Assembly (NCBI GenBank): GCA_040388375.1
Contig: JAZKBU010000009.1
Coordinates: 158,494 to 222,493, forward strand
Reading direction: 5' to 3'
Source: Bacteroidota bacterium
GTDB taxonomy: Bacteria; Bacteroidota; Bacteroidia; UKL13-3
DNA: 64,000 nt
Positions 16,654 through 25,463 of the stretch are shown here, piece after piece (the stretch's first letter is position 1; every line of letters begins with the position of its first letter). The notes beneath the pieces are model-generated. The model made no database searches. It worked only from the letters and a program-made list of their open reading frames with translations, and was not told the origin of the DNA. The translations under genes and the position numbers were made by a program.

Positions 16654-18414
16654 ATGATTTCTAAAAAATTTAATGGACATAGCTTTCACATACCTGTTAT
16701 GGGTATTGGCTTCACTATTGATTCTCCCATAAAAGTAGCAGCGTATGGTATATCCTCTACAATATCTTTGGTTGATGATATTTTAATGGAGAAAATGCGG
16801 GCCTTTTATACCGAACAGTTTAATATGCCTTTTGAATCTATTGATAATAGTGTGGAAGATTCGAGGGCAAAACGGATTACTGCTTACTTAAACATGGTTA
16901 ATTCAATAGTCAAACAAAAGTTTGAGCAACTTAAACAGTCTGTTGCTGAAAAAGGAGGTGAGTTTGAAAAATACATGAATATGCTCCCTGATTATGCTGA
17001 AATAAAGAAGCAATTCAACCATTTTATGGAGCATAATAAAACCATTGATGAGTTAAAAAACTGGGCAAATACTTATTTACAAATGGGTAGCATTGATGTA
17101 AACATTATGACTAAGCTTGACAAAGAAAATTTATTTAAGCATGAAAAACTACCCGCTATTTATAACGATGCCCATGCAGCTTTACGTGGTTTTGCCAATA
17201 GCAATTTACATTCATCCATTGTACTTTCAGCAGGCTTAAATCCCAAACTCTACAGCTATTTTGAGCAATTGGATACATTCTTTCCTGATAAAAACGGAGA
17301 CCTAAAAAAGAAGGTTATTTTAAAAATAAGTGACTATCGTTCCGCTCTAATTCAGGGCAAATTTTTAGCTAAAAAAGGTATCTGGGTTTCCGAATACAGG
17401 GTTGAGTCGGGACTGAATTGTGGTGGACATGCATTTGGAAATGATGCCTCATTAATGGGGCCCATTTTGGAAGAATTTAAACAAAAGAAACAGGAACTGA
17501 TTCATACTATTCATGAAATATATATAGCGGCTTTGGCTGATAAAAAAAGATTTGTTCCTTCACAATCATTACCGGTAAAATTTACCGCTCAAGGGGGCGT
17601 TGGCACTGCCGAAGAACACCGGTTTTTAATTAACAAGTATGAATTGGATTCCATAGGCTGGGGAACTCCTTTTTTATTAGTGCCCGAAGCTACTTCTGTA
17701 GATAATGAAAGCCTAGATTTGTTATGTAAAGCCAAGGAAAAAGACTTGTATTTAAGCAATATTTCTCCTTTGGGTGTTCCTTTTAATTCTGTAAAAGGTA
17801 ATACTAAAGAGATGGAAAGACTGGGGTGGATAGCTAAAGGCCGGCCAGGAAGCAGTTGCCCACGTGAATTTGCCAAACTAAATACTGACTTTACAAAAGA
17901 AGTTATTTGTACCGCATCCCGCCAGTATCAAAACTTAAAATTAAAATCGTTGCAGAAACAAAACCTGCCAACTGAAGAGTTAGATGCAGCTATGGATTTA
18001 GCTATGCAAAAAACTTGTTTATGTGTAGGTTTGGGAACCTCCGCTTTATTAGTAAATGGTTTAAGTACAAGAACGGAAGGTACAGGAGTTGCTATTTGCC
18101 CGGGCCCAAATATGGCTTATTACTCAAAAATAGTTTCGTTACAAACCATGTGTAATCATATTTATGGCAAAGAAAATTTGGTTGATAACCCCAACAGGCC
18201 TCACCTGTTTTTAAAGGAACTGGAATTGAACATAGATTATTACCATAACTTAATGAAAAGTTACTTAGCTAAGCCTAGTGATATAGTAAAAAAACAATTG
18301 AGTAATATGGTAACTAATTTAAACCATGGTATAGTGTATTACAGGGAATTGTTTAGTATGCAGCCTGCTATGACTAGTCAATTAAATGCTTATAAATTAG
18401 CTGTGTTGGCCTAA
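16654..18414 (+). CDS. Large conserved protein with nitronate-monooxygenase/FabK-like barrel motifs
   Basis: I do not recognise this 586-residue protein by name. Several phrases resemble the FMN-binding TIM barrels of nitronate monooxygenase and FabK. The N-terminal IPVMGIGFTIDSPIKVAA aligns in style with their 'PIxxAPMxxxSxxxLA' opening. GLNCGGHAFG (253-262) recalls the GGH motif. QGGVGTAEE (313-321) followed by GWGTPFLLVPEA (335-346) recalls 'GGIxxGxx...GTRFLxxxEA', which binds the FMN phosphate. The order is right, but the protein is far longer than the ~320-residue family, with a ~110-residue helical insertion after residue 60 and a ~200-residue C-terminal extension rich in cysteine (SCPREF, CLCVGLG, ICPGPN). 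A flavin oxidoreductase is an inference. It precedes an APH-type kinase on the same strand (78-bp gap). Confidence 0.5.
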   Translation: MISKKFNGHSFHIPVMGIGFTIDSPIKVAAYGISSTISLVDDILMEKMRAFYTEQFNMPFESIDNSVEDSRAKRITAYLNMVNSIVKQKFEQLKQSVAEKGGEFEKYMNMLPDYAEIKKQFNHFMEHNKTIDELKNWANTYLQMGSIDVNIMTKLDKENLFKHEKLPAIYNDAHAALRGFANSNLHSSIVLSAGLNPKLYSYFEQLDTFFPDKNGDLKKKVILKISDYRSALIQGKFLAKKGIWVSEYRVESGLNCGGHAFGNDASLMGPILEEFKQKKQELIHTIHEIYIAALADKKRFVPSQSLPVKFTAQGGVGTAEEHRFLINKYELDSIGWGTPFLLVPEATSVDNESLDLLCKAKEKDLYLSNISPLGVPFNSVKGNTKEMERLGWIAKGRPGSSCPREFAKLNTDFTKEVICTASRQYQNLKLKSLQKQNLPTEELDAAMDLAMQKTCLCVGLGTSALLVNGLSTRTEGTGVAICPGPNMAYYSKIVSLQTMCNHIYGKENLVDNPNRPHLFLKELELNIDYYHNLMKSYLAKPSDIVKKQLSNMVTNLNHGIVYYRELFSMQPAMTSQLNAYKLAVLA

Positions 18415-18492
18415 TTGATTAACATTTAATAAAACCTAGCTTAAAATAGTCGCAACATTGTCTATTTTTACAGGCTAATTTCAATTCTAATC

Positions 18493-19485
18493 ATGCAGTT
18501 ATTTCCTGTTTCCAGTTCGATACTTTCCTCAGTACATTTAACCAGTTTTTTGCAAGAGCAGTTTAACTTTTCAAACAAAGCGAACTGTGGTTTAATTAAA
18601 GCAGGCGTTAACCATAACTATCTGGTACAGCATAATACAAACAAATATATTTACCGCGTATACTGTTACAACTGGAGAACCGAAAAAGAAATTTTAGCTG
18701 AAATTTCTCTACTCAATCATTTACAAAATAGTGGTATTGATATAGCCTACCCAATTGCAGACAAGGCTGGTAATTTTATACAAGTTTTTAATGCTCCTGA
18801 GGGTAAAAGATTTGGTGTTTTGTTTTCGTATGCAGAAGGTGAAAAACAATTTACTTACACTACAGAAACTCATTTTGCTATTGGTGCAAAAATGGCTCAA
18901 ATCCACACGAAAACTACTGATTTATATCTAGACAGACCTGCATACAATGCAGAAACACTTTTAGTGGAGTCAATGCATATTCTAAAAGATTTTATTGCTT
19001 TAGAAACGGAAGAAATGAAGTGTATGCAAACTATGCAACATTACTTACTAAAGGAATACGAATGTGTTAACATTTCACAAATAAGAAAAGGCGTTGTGCA
19101 TTTGGATATTTGGTTCGACAATTTACACATTGCTCCCAATAATAAAATTACCATCTATGATTTTGATTTGTGTGGAAATGGTTGGATTTGCTTGGATATA
19201 GCCTACTATATGATGCAACTTTATACGCTTGAGCCAGATGAAACAATTTATACAACAAAAATGGATGCTTTTATAGAGGGTTATGAATCGGTAACTAAAA
19301 TAAGCGATGAAGAAAAACGTATTTTACCTATGCTCGGAGTGAGTTTATATTTCTATTACCTAGGTTTACAGTGTCAGCGTTTTGAAGACTACTCGAGCAT
19401 GTTTATAAATGAAACTTACTTAAAAAGGTATATTGTGTTTAGAGTTAAAAAGTATTTCGATTACCACCAATTAGGATTAGCATGA
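18493..19485 (+). CDS. Phosphotransferase of the aminoglycoside/homoserine kinase (APH) fold
   Basis: A 330-residue cytoplasmic protein. The catalytic loop VVHLDIWFDNLHI (~200-212) gives the APH HxDxxxxN motif, and TIYDFDLCG (~220) supplies the metal-binding aspartate, followed by LDIAYYMMQLY. The N-lobe has the KYIYRVYCYNWRTEKEI strand-helix, where other APH proteins place the ATP lysine. Homoserine kinase type II, choline/ethanolamine kinase and aminoglycoside kinases all share this fold; the substrate cannot be named. It follows the nitronate-monooxygenase-like gene and converges on the ABC1 kinase gene with only 5 bp between the stops. Confidence 0.75.
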   Translation: MQLFPVSSSILSSVHLTSFLQEQFNFSNKANCGLIKAGVNHNYLVQHNTNKYIYRVYCYNWRTEKEILAEISLLNHLQNSGIDIAYPIADKAGNFIQVFNAPEGKRFGVLFSYAEGEKQFTYTTETHFAIGAKMAQIHTKTTDLYLDRPAYNAETLLVESMHILKDFIALETEEMKCMQTMQHYLLKEYECVNISQIRKGVVHLDIWFDNLHIAPNNKITIYDFDLCGNGWICLDIAYYMMQLYTLEPDETIYTTKMDAFIEGYESVTKISDEEKRILPMLGVSLYFYYLGLQCQRFEDYSSMFINETYLKRYIVFRVKKYFDYHQLGLA

Positions 19486-19490
19486 ACATT

Positions 19491-20828
19491 TTAAACCTTG
19501 GTACTTAAATGATAATCCATCAATGCCTTTTTCCAGTTTCTTTGCCCAGTTTTTACTTTAGCCCCCAATACGTTTAAAATACTATAAATACCAAAGTAAG
19601 TCCGATTAATATATAAAGCATGTTGCGAACCTCTACCCTCTTTACTTTCGCGCAATTCTTTCATGTTGGTTACTTCTTCACCTAGTGCATAAATGCTATC
19701 AATATATTCATTATTACTAAAATCAAATTCGTCAGTAGCAAATGGAGTACTAAGCAATGTGGTCATTTTAATAAAAGCATCTGTAATTACATCTTGAGTA
19801 TGCTTATCATCTTTATCACTTACAATTTGTTGTTGAAGCATTATTCGCTTAATACTTTTTTGGCTTTTTAATATTTCGGGAACCAATAAAGCAAAGTAAT
19901 TGTAATAAAAATCTTCTGGAATTTCCTTTACACACCCAAAATCAATCACACCTAAAGTTCCATCTTTTTGCATCAAAAAATTACCCGGGTGGGGGTCGGC
20001 ATGCACTGCTTTTTGTTCATGCACTTGCCTATCGTAAAAGTCCCACATGGCTTGCCCAATTTGATTTCTTATTTCTTGACTTGGATTGGTTTTTAAAAAC
20101 TCTTCTAAATGCAAACCTTCTAACCAATCCATTACTAACACTTTGTTACTGGAATATTCAGGATAATATTTGGTAAATTTTATATTGAGAATATTGGCGC
20201 AAAGCTTCGAAATTTCTTGGCTACGCTGTAATTCTAGGTCGTAGTTGGTTTCTTCTAAAAGCTTGCTTTCTACTTCAATTATGTATTTTTCAAACTCTTT
20301 TTCGCTTAAGCCAACCAATCTAAAAGCAATAGGCTTTACTAATTTCAAATCGCTTTTTATACTTTCAGCCACACCAGGATACTGAATTTTGATAGCCAGT
20401 TTACGCCCATCCTTTGTTGCTTCATGCACTTGTCCAATACTTGCAGCTCGGGTTGATTGCATGTTAAATGTATCAAAAATTTGTTGAGGTGTTTTTCCGA
20501 ATTGTTTTACAAATGTTTGTACTATAAGTGGCCCAGAAAGTGGGGGTGCTGAATATTGTGCCAGTGCAAATTTATTTACGTAGGCTCTAGGCAAAACATT
20601 CTTTTCCATGCTCAGCATTTGGGCTACTTTTAATGCTGAACCCTTCAATTCACTCAGAGCATTGTATACATCCTCGGCATTGTCTTCGTGTAGTCTTTCT
20701 TTACTTATACTTGGATCAATTATTTTTTTTGAATAATGCTTAATGTAGTTTCCTCCTATTTGTGCGCCTGTTTTAACAAAACGCATAGCACGTTCTACTT
20801 TACTCGAAGGGATTGAATTTTGTTCCAT
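19491..20828 (-). CDS. ABC1/AarF/UbiB-type atypical kinase
   Basis: A 445-residue protein with the ABC1 (UbiB/COQ8) kinase-like fold. Visible motifs are the family-specific KGSALKVAQML helix near residue 55, the alanine-rich RAASIGQVHEA loop near residue 130, the ATP lysine in LAIKIQYPG, the catalytic HADPHPGNFL near residue 280 and VIDFGCVKE. The family's usual KxGQ reads KVAQ here, an alanine for glycine. UbiB/COQ8 proteins support isoprenoid-quinone or lipid biosynthesis; whether this one does is unknown. A TetR-family regulator lies 69 bp upstream on the same strand, probably in one transcription unit. Confidence 0.85.
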   Translation of the reverse strand: MEQNSIPSSKVERAMRFVKTGAQIGGNYIKHYSKKIIDPSISKERLHEDNAEDVYNALSELKGSALKVAQMLSMEKNVLPRAYVNKFALAQYSAPPLSGPLIVQTFVKQFGKTPQQIFDTFNMQSTRAASIGQVHEATKDGRKLAIKIQYPGVAESIKSDLKLVKPIAFRLVGLSEKEFEKYIIEVESKLLEETNYDLELQRSQEISKLCANILNIKFTKYYPEYSSNKVLVMDWLEGLHLEEFLKTNPSQEIRNQIGQAMWDFYDRQVHEQKAVHADPHPGNFLMQKDGTLGVIDFGCVKEIPEDFYYNYFALLVPEILKSQKSIKRIMLQQQIVSDKDDKHTQDVITDAFIKMTTLLSTPFATDEFDFSNNEYIDSIYALGEEVTNMKELRESKEGRGSQHALYINRTYFGIYSILNVLGAKVKTGQRNWKKALMDYHLSTKV

Positions 20829-20897
20829 AAATGGTTTTTTGATACTTGTTTCGTAATAGATTACTTAATTAGTTTTCACAATAATCTGTGACCCTTT

Positions 20898-21524
20898 TTA
20901 TCTATTTTGAAATAGAAACTTTCCAAAATCCAACGCTGCATCTAGGGCTGATTTACCCATCAAATCAAATGCTAAATTTACTGACCGTTCAATTGATTCA
21001 TCTGTTTTTTCAAACGACTTGCTTGTATCATTTAACCAAAAATTAAATACAAACAAAAAGTTTAACCATAATCCAGAAACGTATTTGTCATCTAAGTACT
21101 TTCGTTGCTCTATTTCTTTATTCTCAATAGCCGAAGATAAAAGCGGCTTCATTTTTTCGAGGAAAGATAGGTGAAGCTCCTTTAAATAAGCTGGCCATTT
21201 AGGTAGTGTACTCGTATCTCTTTGTTTTAAATAAGTTGCAAAACTCCTATAATTTTTTACTTCTTCAATAAAGCTAAAAAAAACTGACAATACTTTTTCC
21301 CTTGCAGAATAATTAATCCAGGGTTCGCTCTGAACGCATGATTCGAAAGCCTTCTCAAACCATACTTTATAAATATCAGCTTCTAAACTAGCCAAGCTAG
21401 CATAATGGTTGTAAAACTCTTTCTCCTCCATACCTATGGCTTTTGAGAATAAATAAACACTTTCGGGCGCTTTATTATGCTCTAGTGTATGTTCAATGTA
21501 CTGCTTAATTATCTGTGAGTTCAT
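20898..21524 (-). CDS. TetR-family transcriptional regulator
   Basis: A 208-residue protein with a TetR-like N-terminal helix-turn-helix. The stretch SVYLFSKAIGMEEKEFYNHY and ASLASLEADIYKVWFE (~23-56) corresponds to the recognition-helix phrase 'FYxHFxSKExL'. The rest is a helical ligand-binding domain. Its position directly upstream of the ABC1 kinase, same strand, suggests it controls that gene and itself in response to a small hydrophobic ligand or membrane state. The ligand and operator are unknown. An alternative label (only structurally TetR-like) is less likely. Confidence 0.75.
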   Translation of the reverse strand: MNSQIIKQYIEHTLEHNKAPESVYLFSKAIGMEEKEFYNHYASLASLEADIYKVWFEKAFESCVQSEPWINYSAREKVLSVFFSFIEEVKNYRSFATYLKQRDTSTLPKWPAYLKELHLSFLEKMKPLLSSAIENKEIEQRKYLDDKYVSGLWLNFLFVFNFWLNDTSKSFEKTDESIERSVNLAFDLMGKSALDAALDFGKFLFQNR

Positions 21525-21619
21525 AATAAATAGAACAAGGCTCTACTCAAATGGTTTTCTATATGCTTGTTTATTTGAATGACAGAAGTCAGCTATTCAT
21601 TACACCTAATTAACTGATG

Positions 21620-23368
21620 TTACTCTTCTATCATAATAACCAACCTAGCAGGCTTGTCGCCTATAAACGACTCAAAACCATAAACATGCGCATTAAAAAC
21701 AGAACTATCTTTTCTAACATGCCTCCAAACACCGCTATCGCTAAAGTTCTTTTTAGGTATACTAATAAAATCCAATAGTTTTTGCAGGTCTTCTTTGGGC
21801 CTAATATCTTGAATTTTTAAGTTTAAAAACTCTTCTTGGCTATAGCCATATTTTCTAACAGCGGCATTGTTTACATCTACAATTTTCAAACTTTCTATGT
21901 CATACATTAACATAGGTAGAGGGCAATTATAAAACAGCGATTTGTATTTTTCTTCTGAGCGCTGTAAAATTTCTTCACTGGCTTTTTTCTGGCTGATATC
22001 TCTAAAAAATACTGAAATTCCATTTTTTGAAGGATATAAATAACATTCGAGCCACACTTTTTTAGGCTCATAAAAAGCTTCAAAATGAGTGAACTGTTGT
22101 TCTGCTTTGGCTTTCAAAAAAACATCGTAAAAGGGTTTTGCTTGATCTTCAGAAAATTCATTCCATGCGGTTCTTCCTATACTATTATTGGGTGAGCAAC
22201 CTAAAATTTCGCTAGCCTTTAAATTCATATAGGTATAAGACCAATCTGAGTCCATTTCAATAAACGCATCACTAATTTTTTCAAACATGTTACGCAATTC
22301 ATTGCTTTTATCGCTTACCTGTTTTATTAATTTTTCATTCCCTTTTCTTAAGCTATCTTCTAAGTATTTACGTTCGGTTAATTCTCTGTGTGCACTCACG
22401 TAACCGGTAATATTTCCTTTGTCGTCATAAACCGCATTGGAGTGAGCCAATATAAAAATAATGTTTCCACTTTTGGTTACGGCCTCATATTCATCTTTAT
22501 AAAAACCTTGTTGCTTTAGTAAGTTTACAGAGTCTTCATACAAATCTTTATTTAATCTGATATGCAATAATTGAGAAGGTCTCCTTCCTATAGCCTCAGC
22601 AGCAGTATAACCATACATATCAGTAGCCGCTTTGTTCCAAAAAACAATATTAAACTTATCGTCTGTTGAAAAAATAACATCGTTTACTGTATTAATTAAC
22701 TTGGCTAAATACAGTACATCTTCTTTTGATTTTTTTCGTACTAAAAACTGTTTACGCTCCGTTAGTAGCAATAAAAAAAGCAAGAAAACAAACAATATAG
22801 TAATACCTTTTAATGAGTACTTTAAGTTATCGGACACTAAAACATTAATTGCTTTTCGTTCTATTAATAGTTCATTTTCTGTTGACTGCATTTTCTGTAC
22901 TATCTGCCTGATATTATCCATTAAAGTATTGCCTTTGCCATTGCCTATATACTGAGAGACCGCATCTAAACTACTTTTGTTTTTAAGATTAATAATTGTT
23001 TTGGTATAGGCAATCCGCTGAATGACAGCATCAGTTAGTAAGGAAATATTTCTCTGCTGTTCAGTGTTATCGGAAGTTAAATTTTGAATACGAGCCAATG
23101 CTTCATATAAATCTTTTTCCGATTTTTTTAACAGTGCCAGGTATTCGTCTTTTCCTGTTAAAGCATAACCTCGCGACAGGGAGACATTATCAATAGAAAG
23201 GGTCAATAAATTTTGTGATTGATAAAGCACTTCATTGGTATGCGCAATACTCACTACAGTATCATTTATTTTGTTTGATAATTGAAAAGAGGCTAACGCA
23301 AAAAATATAATTGATAATAGTACCAGAGCTACAATTAAAAATAAAAGTTTATCACGCAACGTTTTCAT
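21620..23368 (-). CDS. Membrane CHASE3-PAS-PAS-PAS sensor without an output domain
   Basis: A 582-residue protein. TM1 is at ~7-29. A periplasmic CHASE3-like helical domain spans ~35-180 (SRGYALTGKDEYL and the later QNISLL and QRIAYT segments). TM2 is at ~186-203. Three PAS domains follow (~218-335, ~355-460, ~470-582), marked by FWNKAATDMYGYTAAEAIGR, YMNLKASEILG and VDVNNAAVRKYGYSQEEFL. The chain ends at RLVIMIEE, exactly where the usual linker to HisKA or GGDEF begins. There is no histidine kinase, cyclase or phosphatase domain here, and the frame after the TAA stays open only briefly. It may act on a partner kinase, or be a C-terminally truncated histidine kinase. Confidence 0.85.
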   Translation of the reverse strand: MKTLRDKLLFLIVALVLLSIIFFALASFQLSNKINDTVVSIAHTNEVLYQSQNLLTLSIDNVSLSRGYALTGKDEYLALLKKSEKDLYEALARIQNLTSDNTEQQRNISLLTDAVIQRIAYTKTIINLKNKSSLDAVSQYIGNGKGNTLMDNIRQIVQKMQSTENELLIERKAINVLVSDNLKYSLKGITILFVFLLFLLLLTERKQFLVRKKSKEDVLYLAKLINTVNDVIFSTDDKFNIVFWNKAATDMYGYTAAEAIGRRPSQLLHIRLNKDLYEDSVNLLKQQGFYKDEYEAVTKSGNIIFILAHSNAVYDDKGNITGYVSAHRELTERKYLEDSLRKGNEKLIKQVSDKSNELRNMFEKISDAFIEMDSDWSYTYMNLKASEILGCSPNNSIGRTAWNEFSEDQAKPFYDVFLKAKAEQQFTHFEAFYEPKKVWLECYLYPSKNGISVFFRDISQKKASEEILQRSEEKYKSLFYNCPLPMLMYDIESLKIVDVNNAAVRKYGYSQEEFLNLKIQDIRPKEDLQKLLDFISIPKKNFSDSGVWRHVRKDSSVFNAHVYGFESFIGDKPARLVIMIEE

Positions 23369-23503
23369 ACAGTAGTAGTCTATTTAATCATTAATATAAA
23401 GTTATTAATTATCAGGCAGTCAATAATAAATAAATTTAGAAAAAAACACCATTTAATTATTTAGGCAAACGAAAATAAATTCAAGTAGTATATTTACCGC
23501 CAA

Positions 23504-25441
23504 TTGATTCCTCAAAACAAAATAGATGAAATAATTAATGCCGCTAATATTGAGCAAGTTATTGGCGATTATGTGCGTTTAAAACGTAAAGGTGCAAATC
23601 TATCCGGGCTTTGTCCCTTTCATAATGAAAAATCACCCTCTTTCTCTGTAAGTCCGGCCAAAGGCATTTATAAGTGTTTTGGTTGTGGAAAAGCGGGTAA
23701 TGTGGTTAATTTTATTATGGAGCATGATAGCTTAGGCTATATACCTGCATTAAAGTTTTTAGCCGATAAGTTTAACATAGAATGGCCTCAACAGGAATTT
23801 GTAAATGTTGACGAGGAGAAAAAACAACGTGACGGGAAAGAAAGCTTACAAATTTTAAATAATTGGGCTAACGAGTATTTTCAAAAAATACTTTGGGAAA
23901 ATGAAACAGGACAAGCAATCGGGCTTAGCTATTTTGAAGAGCGTGGTTTCAGGCACGATATTATTAAAAAGTTTAACCTTGGATTTAGTTTAGATAGTTG
24001 GCAAGCTTTATATGACGATGCCATAGCTAACCAGTTTAAGGAAGAATTGCTTTTTAGTTCGGGGTTAGTTAAACACAGGGAAGACGGAAAAAAATATGAT
24101 GCTTACAGAGGCCGGGTTATTTTTCCTATACACAACATAAATGGAAAGGTAATAGCCTTTGCCGGCAGGTATTTAAAAAAAGAACCCAATAGCCCCAAAT
24201 ATGTAAACTCACCCGAAACACTGCTATACCATAAAAGTAATGAGCTATATGGTTTAAATTATGCTAAAAATGTAATTCGTCAGCAGGACTCTGTTTACTT
24301 GGTGGAGGGTTATACTGATGTGATTAGCATGCATCAGTCGGGGGTTGAAAATGTAGTAGCCTCCAGTGGCACTTCATTAACCGAAGGACAAATACGACTC
24401 ATTAAACGTTTTACTGAAAATGTAACGGTACTTTTTGATGGCGATGCTGCGGGTATTAAAGCAAGTATTCGTGGTATTGATATGCTTTTGGAGCAAGGCT
24501 TAAATGTTAGGGTACTCACTTTTCCTGATGGAGATGACCCTGATAGTTACAGCCAGAAAGTAGGTAGTGATGAATTTAAAGTATACTTAGAAACGAAACG
24601 TCAGGATTTTATTGTTTTTAAAGTTAATTTACTTTTATCGGCTGCGGGTAACGACCCTATACAAAAGGCATCGGTAACGCGCGATATTGTTGAGAGTATA
24701 AGTAAAATACCTGATAGCATTAAACGCTCAGTTTTTGTATCGGAATGTTCGCGTTTACTACAGGTTGATGAACAGGTATTAATTGTAGAATTAAACAAAC
24801 TACGCAAACAGTTTTTAAGTGATAAAGACCGTCAATACATAAGTGAATTACCGGAGCAATCAACAAACAATGAAAGTAGCTACCAGAATGATTTACAGGA
24901 AACGCTTGACGATGCTACTATATTTGATAGTCTGGAACAGGATTTAATCCGTATACTGGTTAATTATGCTGACAGAACATTAGAGGATAATAAAACTGCT
25001 GCGGCTTATTTATTAGAAGAATTAGTAACAAAGGAAATAGCCATCGAGCACCCTATTGTTAAACTAATTTTAGAAGAAACATATCTGGCTTTGCAACAAG
25101 GTGAAGTGGTGAGTGGCTCTTATTTTACCAACCATCAAAACCCGCTTATAACGGCTTTAACAGCCAGTGTTATTAGCAAAGAGTATATAATTAGCCCTAA
25201 CTGGGAAAAAAAGGCTGAAGTAAATATGAGCTTGTTTTTTAAAAATATAAAACAAGATATTGATACAGCTATTCTTCATTTGCACATTAAATATATTGAT
25301 AGGCTAATGAAGCAAAACATGAAAGTGCTTGAATCAATAGGAAATGAAGAGGAAGAACAATTACACCAGCACTTACATATGGACTTAATGAAACAACGCA
25401 CTGAGCTTACTAAAAAAATTGGTGCTGTTATCGTAAAATAA
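23504..25441 (+). CDS. dnaG: DNA primase
   Basis: DnaG makes RNA primers for DNA replication. The CHC2 zinc finger uses Cys37, His40, Cys58 and Cys61 (LCPFHNEKSPSFSVSP then KCFGCG). The Toprim domain follows (VYLVEGYTDVISMHQSG and VLFDGDAAGIKAS, which hold the acidic metal ligands). The last ~200 residues are a helicase-binding-type region. The start is a TTG at 23504. It gives MIPQNKIDEIINAANIEQVI, matching the conserved DnaG opening, and no in-frame ATG is near. Upstream TATATTTA at 23489..23496 resembles a -7 element. Confidence 0.95.
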   Translation: MIPQNKIDEIINAANIEQVIGDYVRLKRKGANLSGLCPFHNEKSPSFSVSPAKGIYKCFGCGKAGNVVNFIMEHDSLGYIPALKFLADKFNIEWPQQEFVNVDEEKKQRDGKESLQILNNWANEYFQKILWENETGQAIGLSYFEERGFRHDIIKKFNLGFSLDSWQALYDDAIANQFKEELLFSSGLVKHREDGKKYDAYRGRVIFPIHNINGKVIAFAGRYLKKEPNSPKYVNSPETLLYHKSNELYGLNYAKNVIRQQDSVYLVEGYTDVISMHQSGVENVVASSGTSLTEGQIRLIKRFTENVTVLFDGDAAGIKASIRGIDMLLEQGLNVRVLTFPDGDDPDSYSQKVGSDEFKVYLETKRQDFIVFKVNLLLSAAGNDPIQKASVTRDIVESISKIPDSIKRSVFVSECSRLLQVDEQVLIVELNKLRKQFLSDKDRQYISELPEQSTNNESSYQNDLQETLDDATIFDSLEQDLIRILVNYADRTLEDNKTAAAYLLEELVTKEIAIEHPIVKLILEETYLALQQGEVVSGSYFTNHQNPLITALTASVISKEYIISPNWEKKAEVNMSLFFKNIKQDIDTAILHLHIKYIDRLMKQNMKVLESIGNEEEEQLHQHLHMDLMKQRTELTKKIGAVIVK

Positions 25442-25463
25442 ACTTAACTACATTAAATAATTA

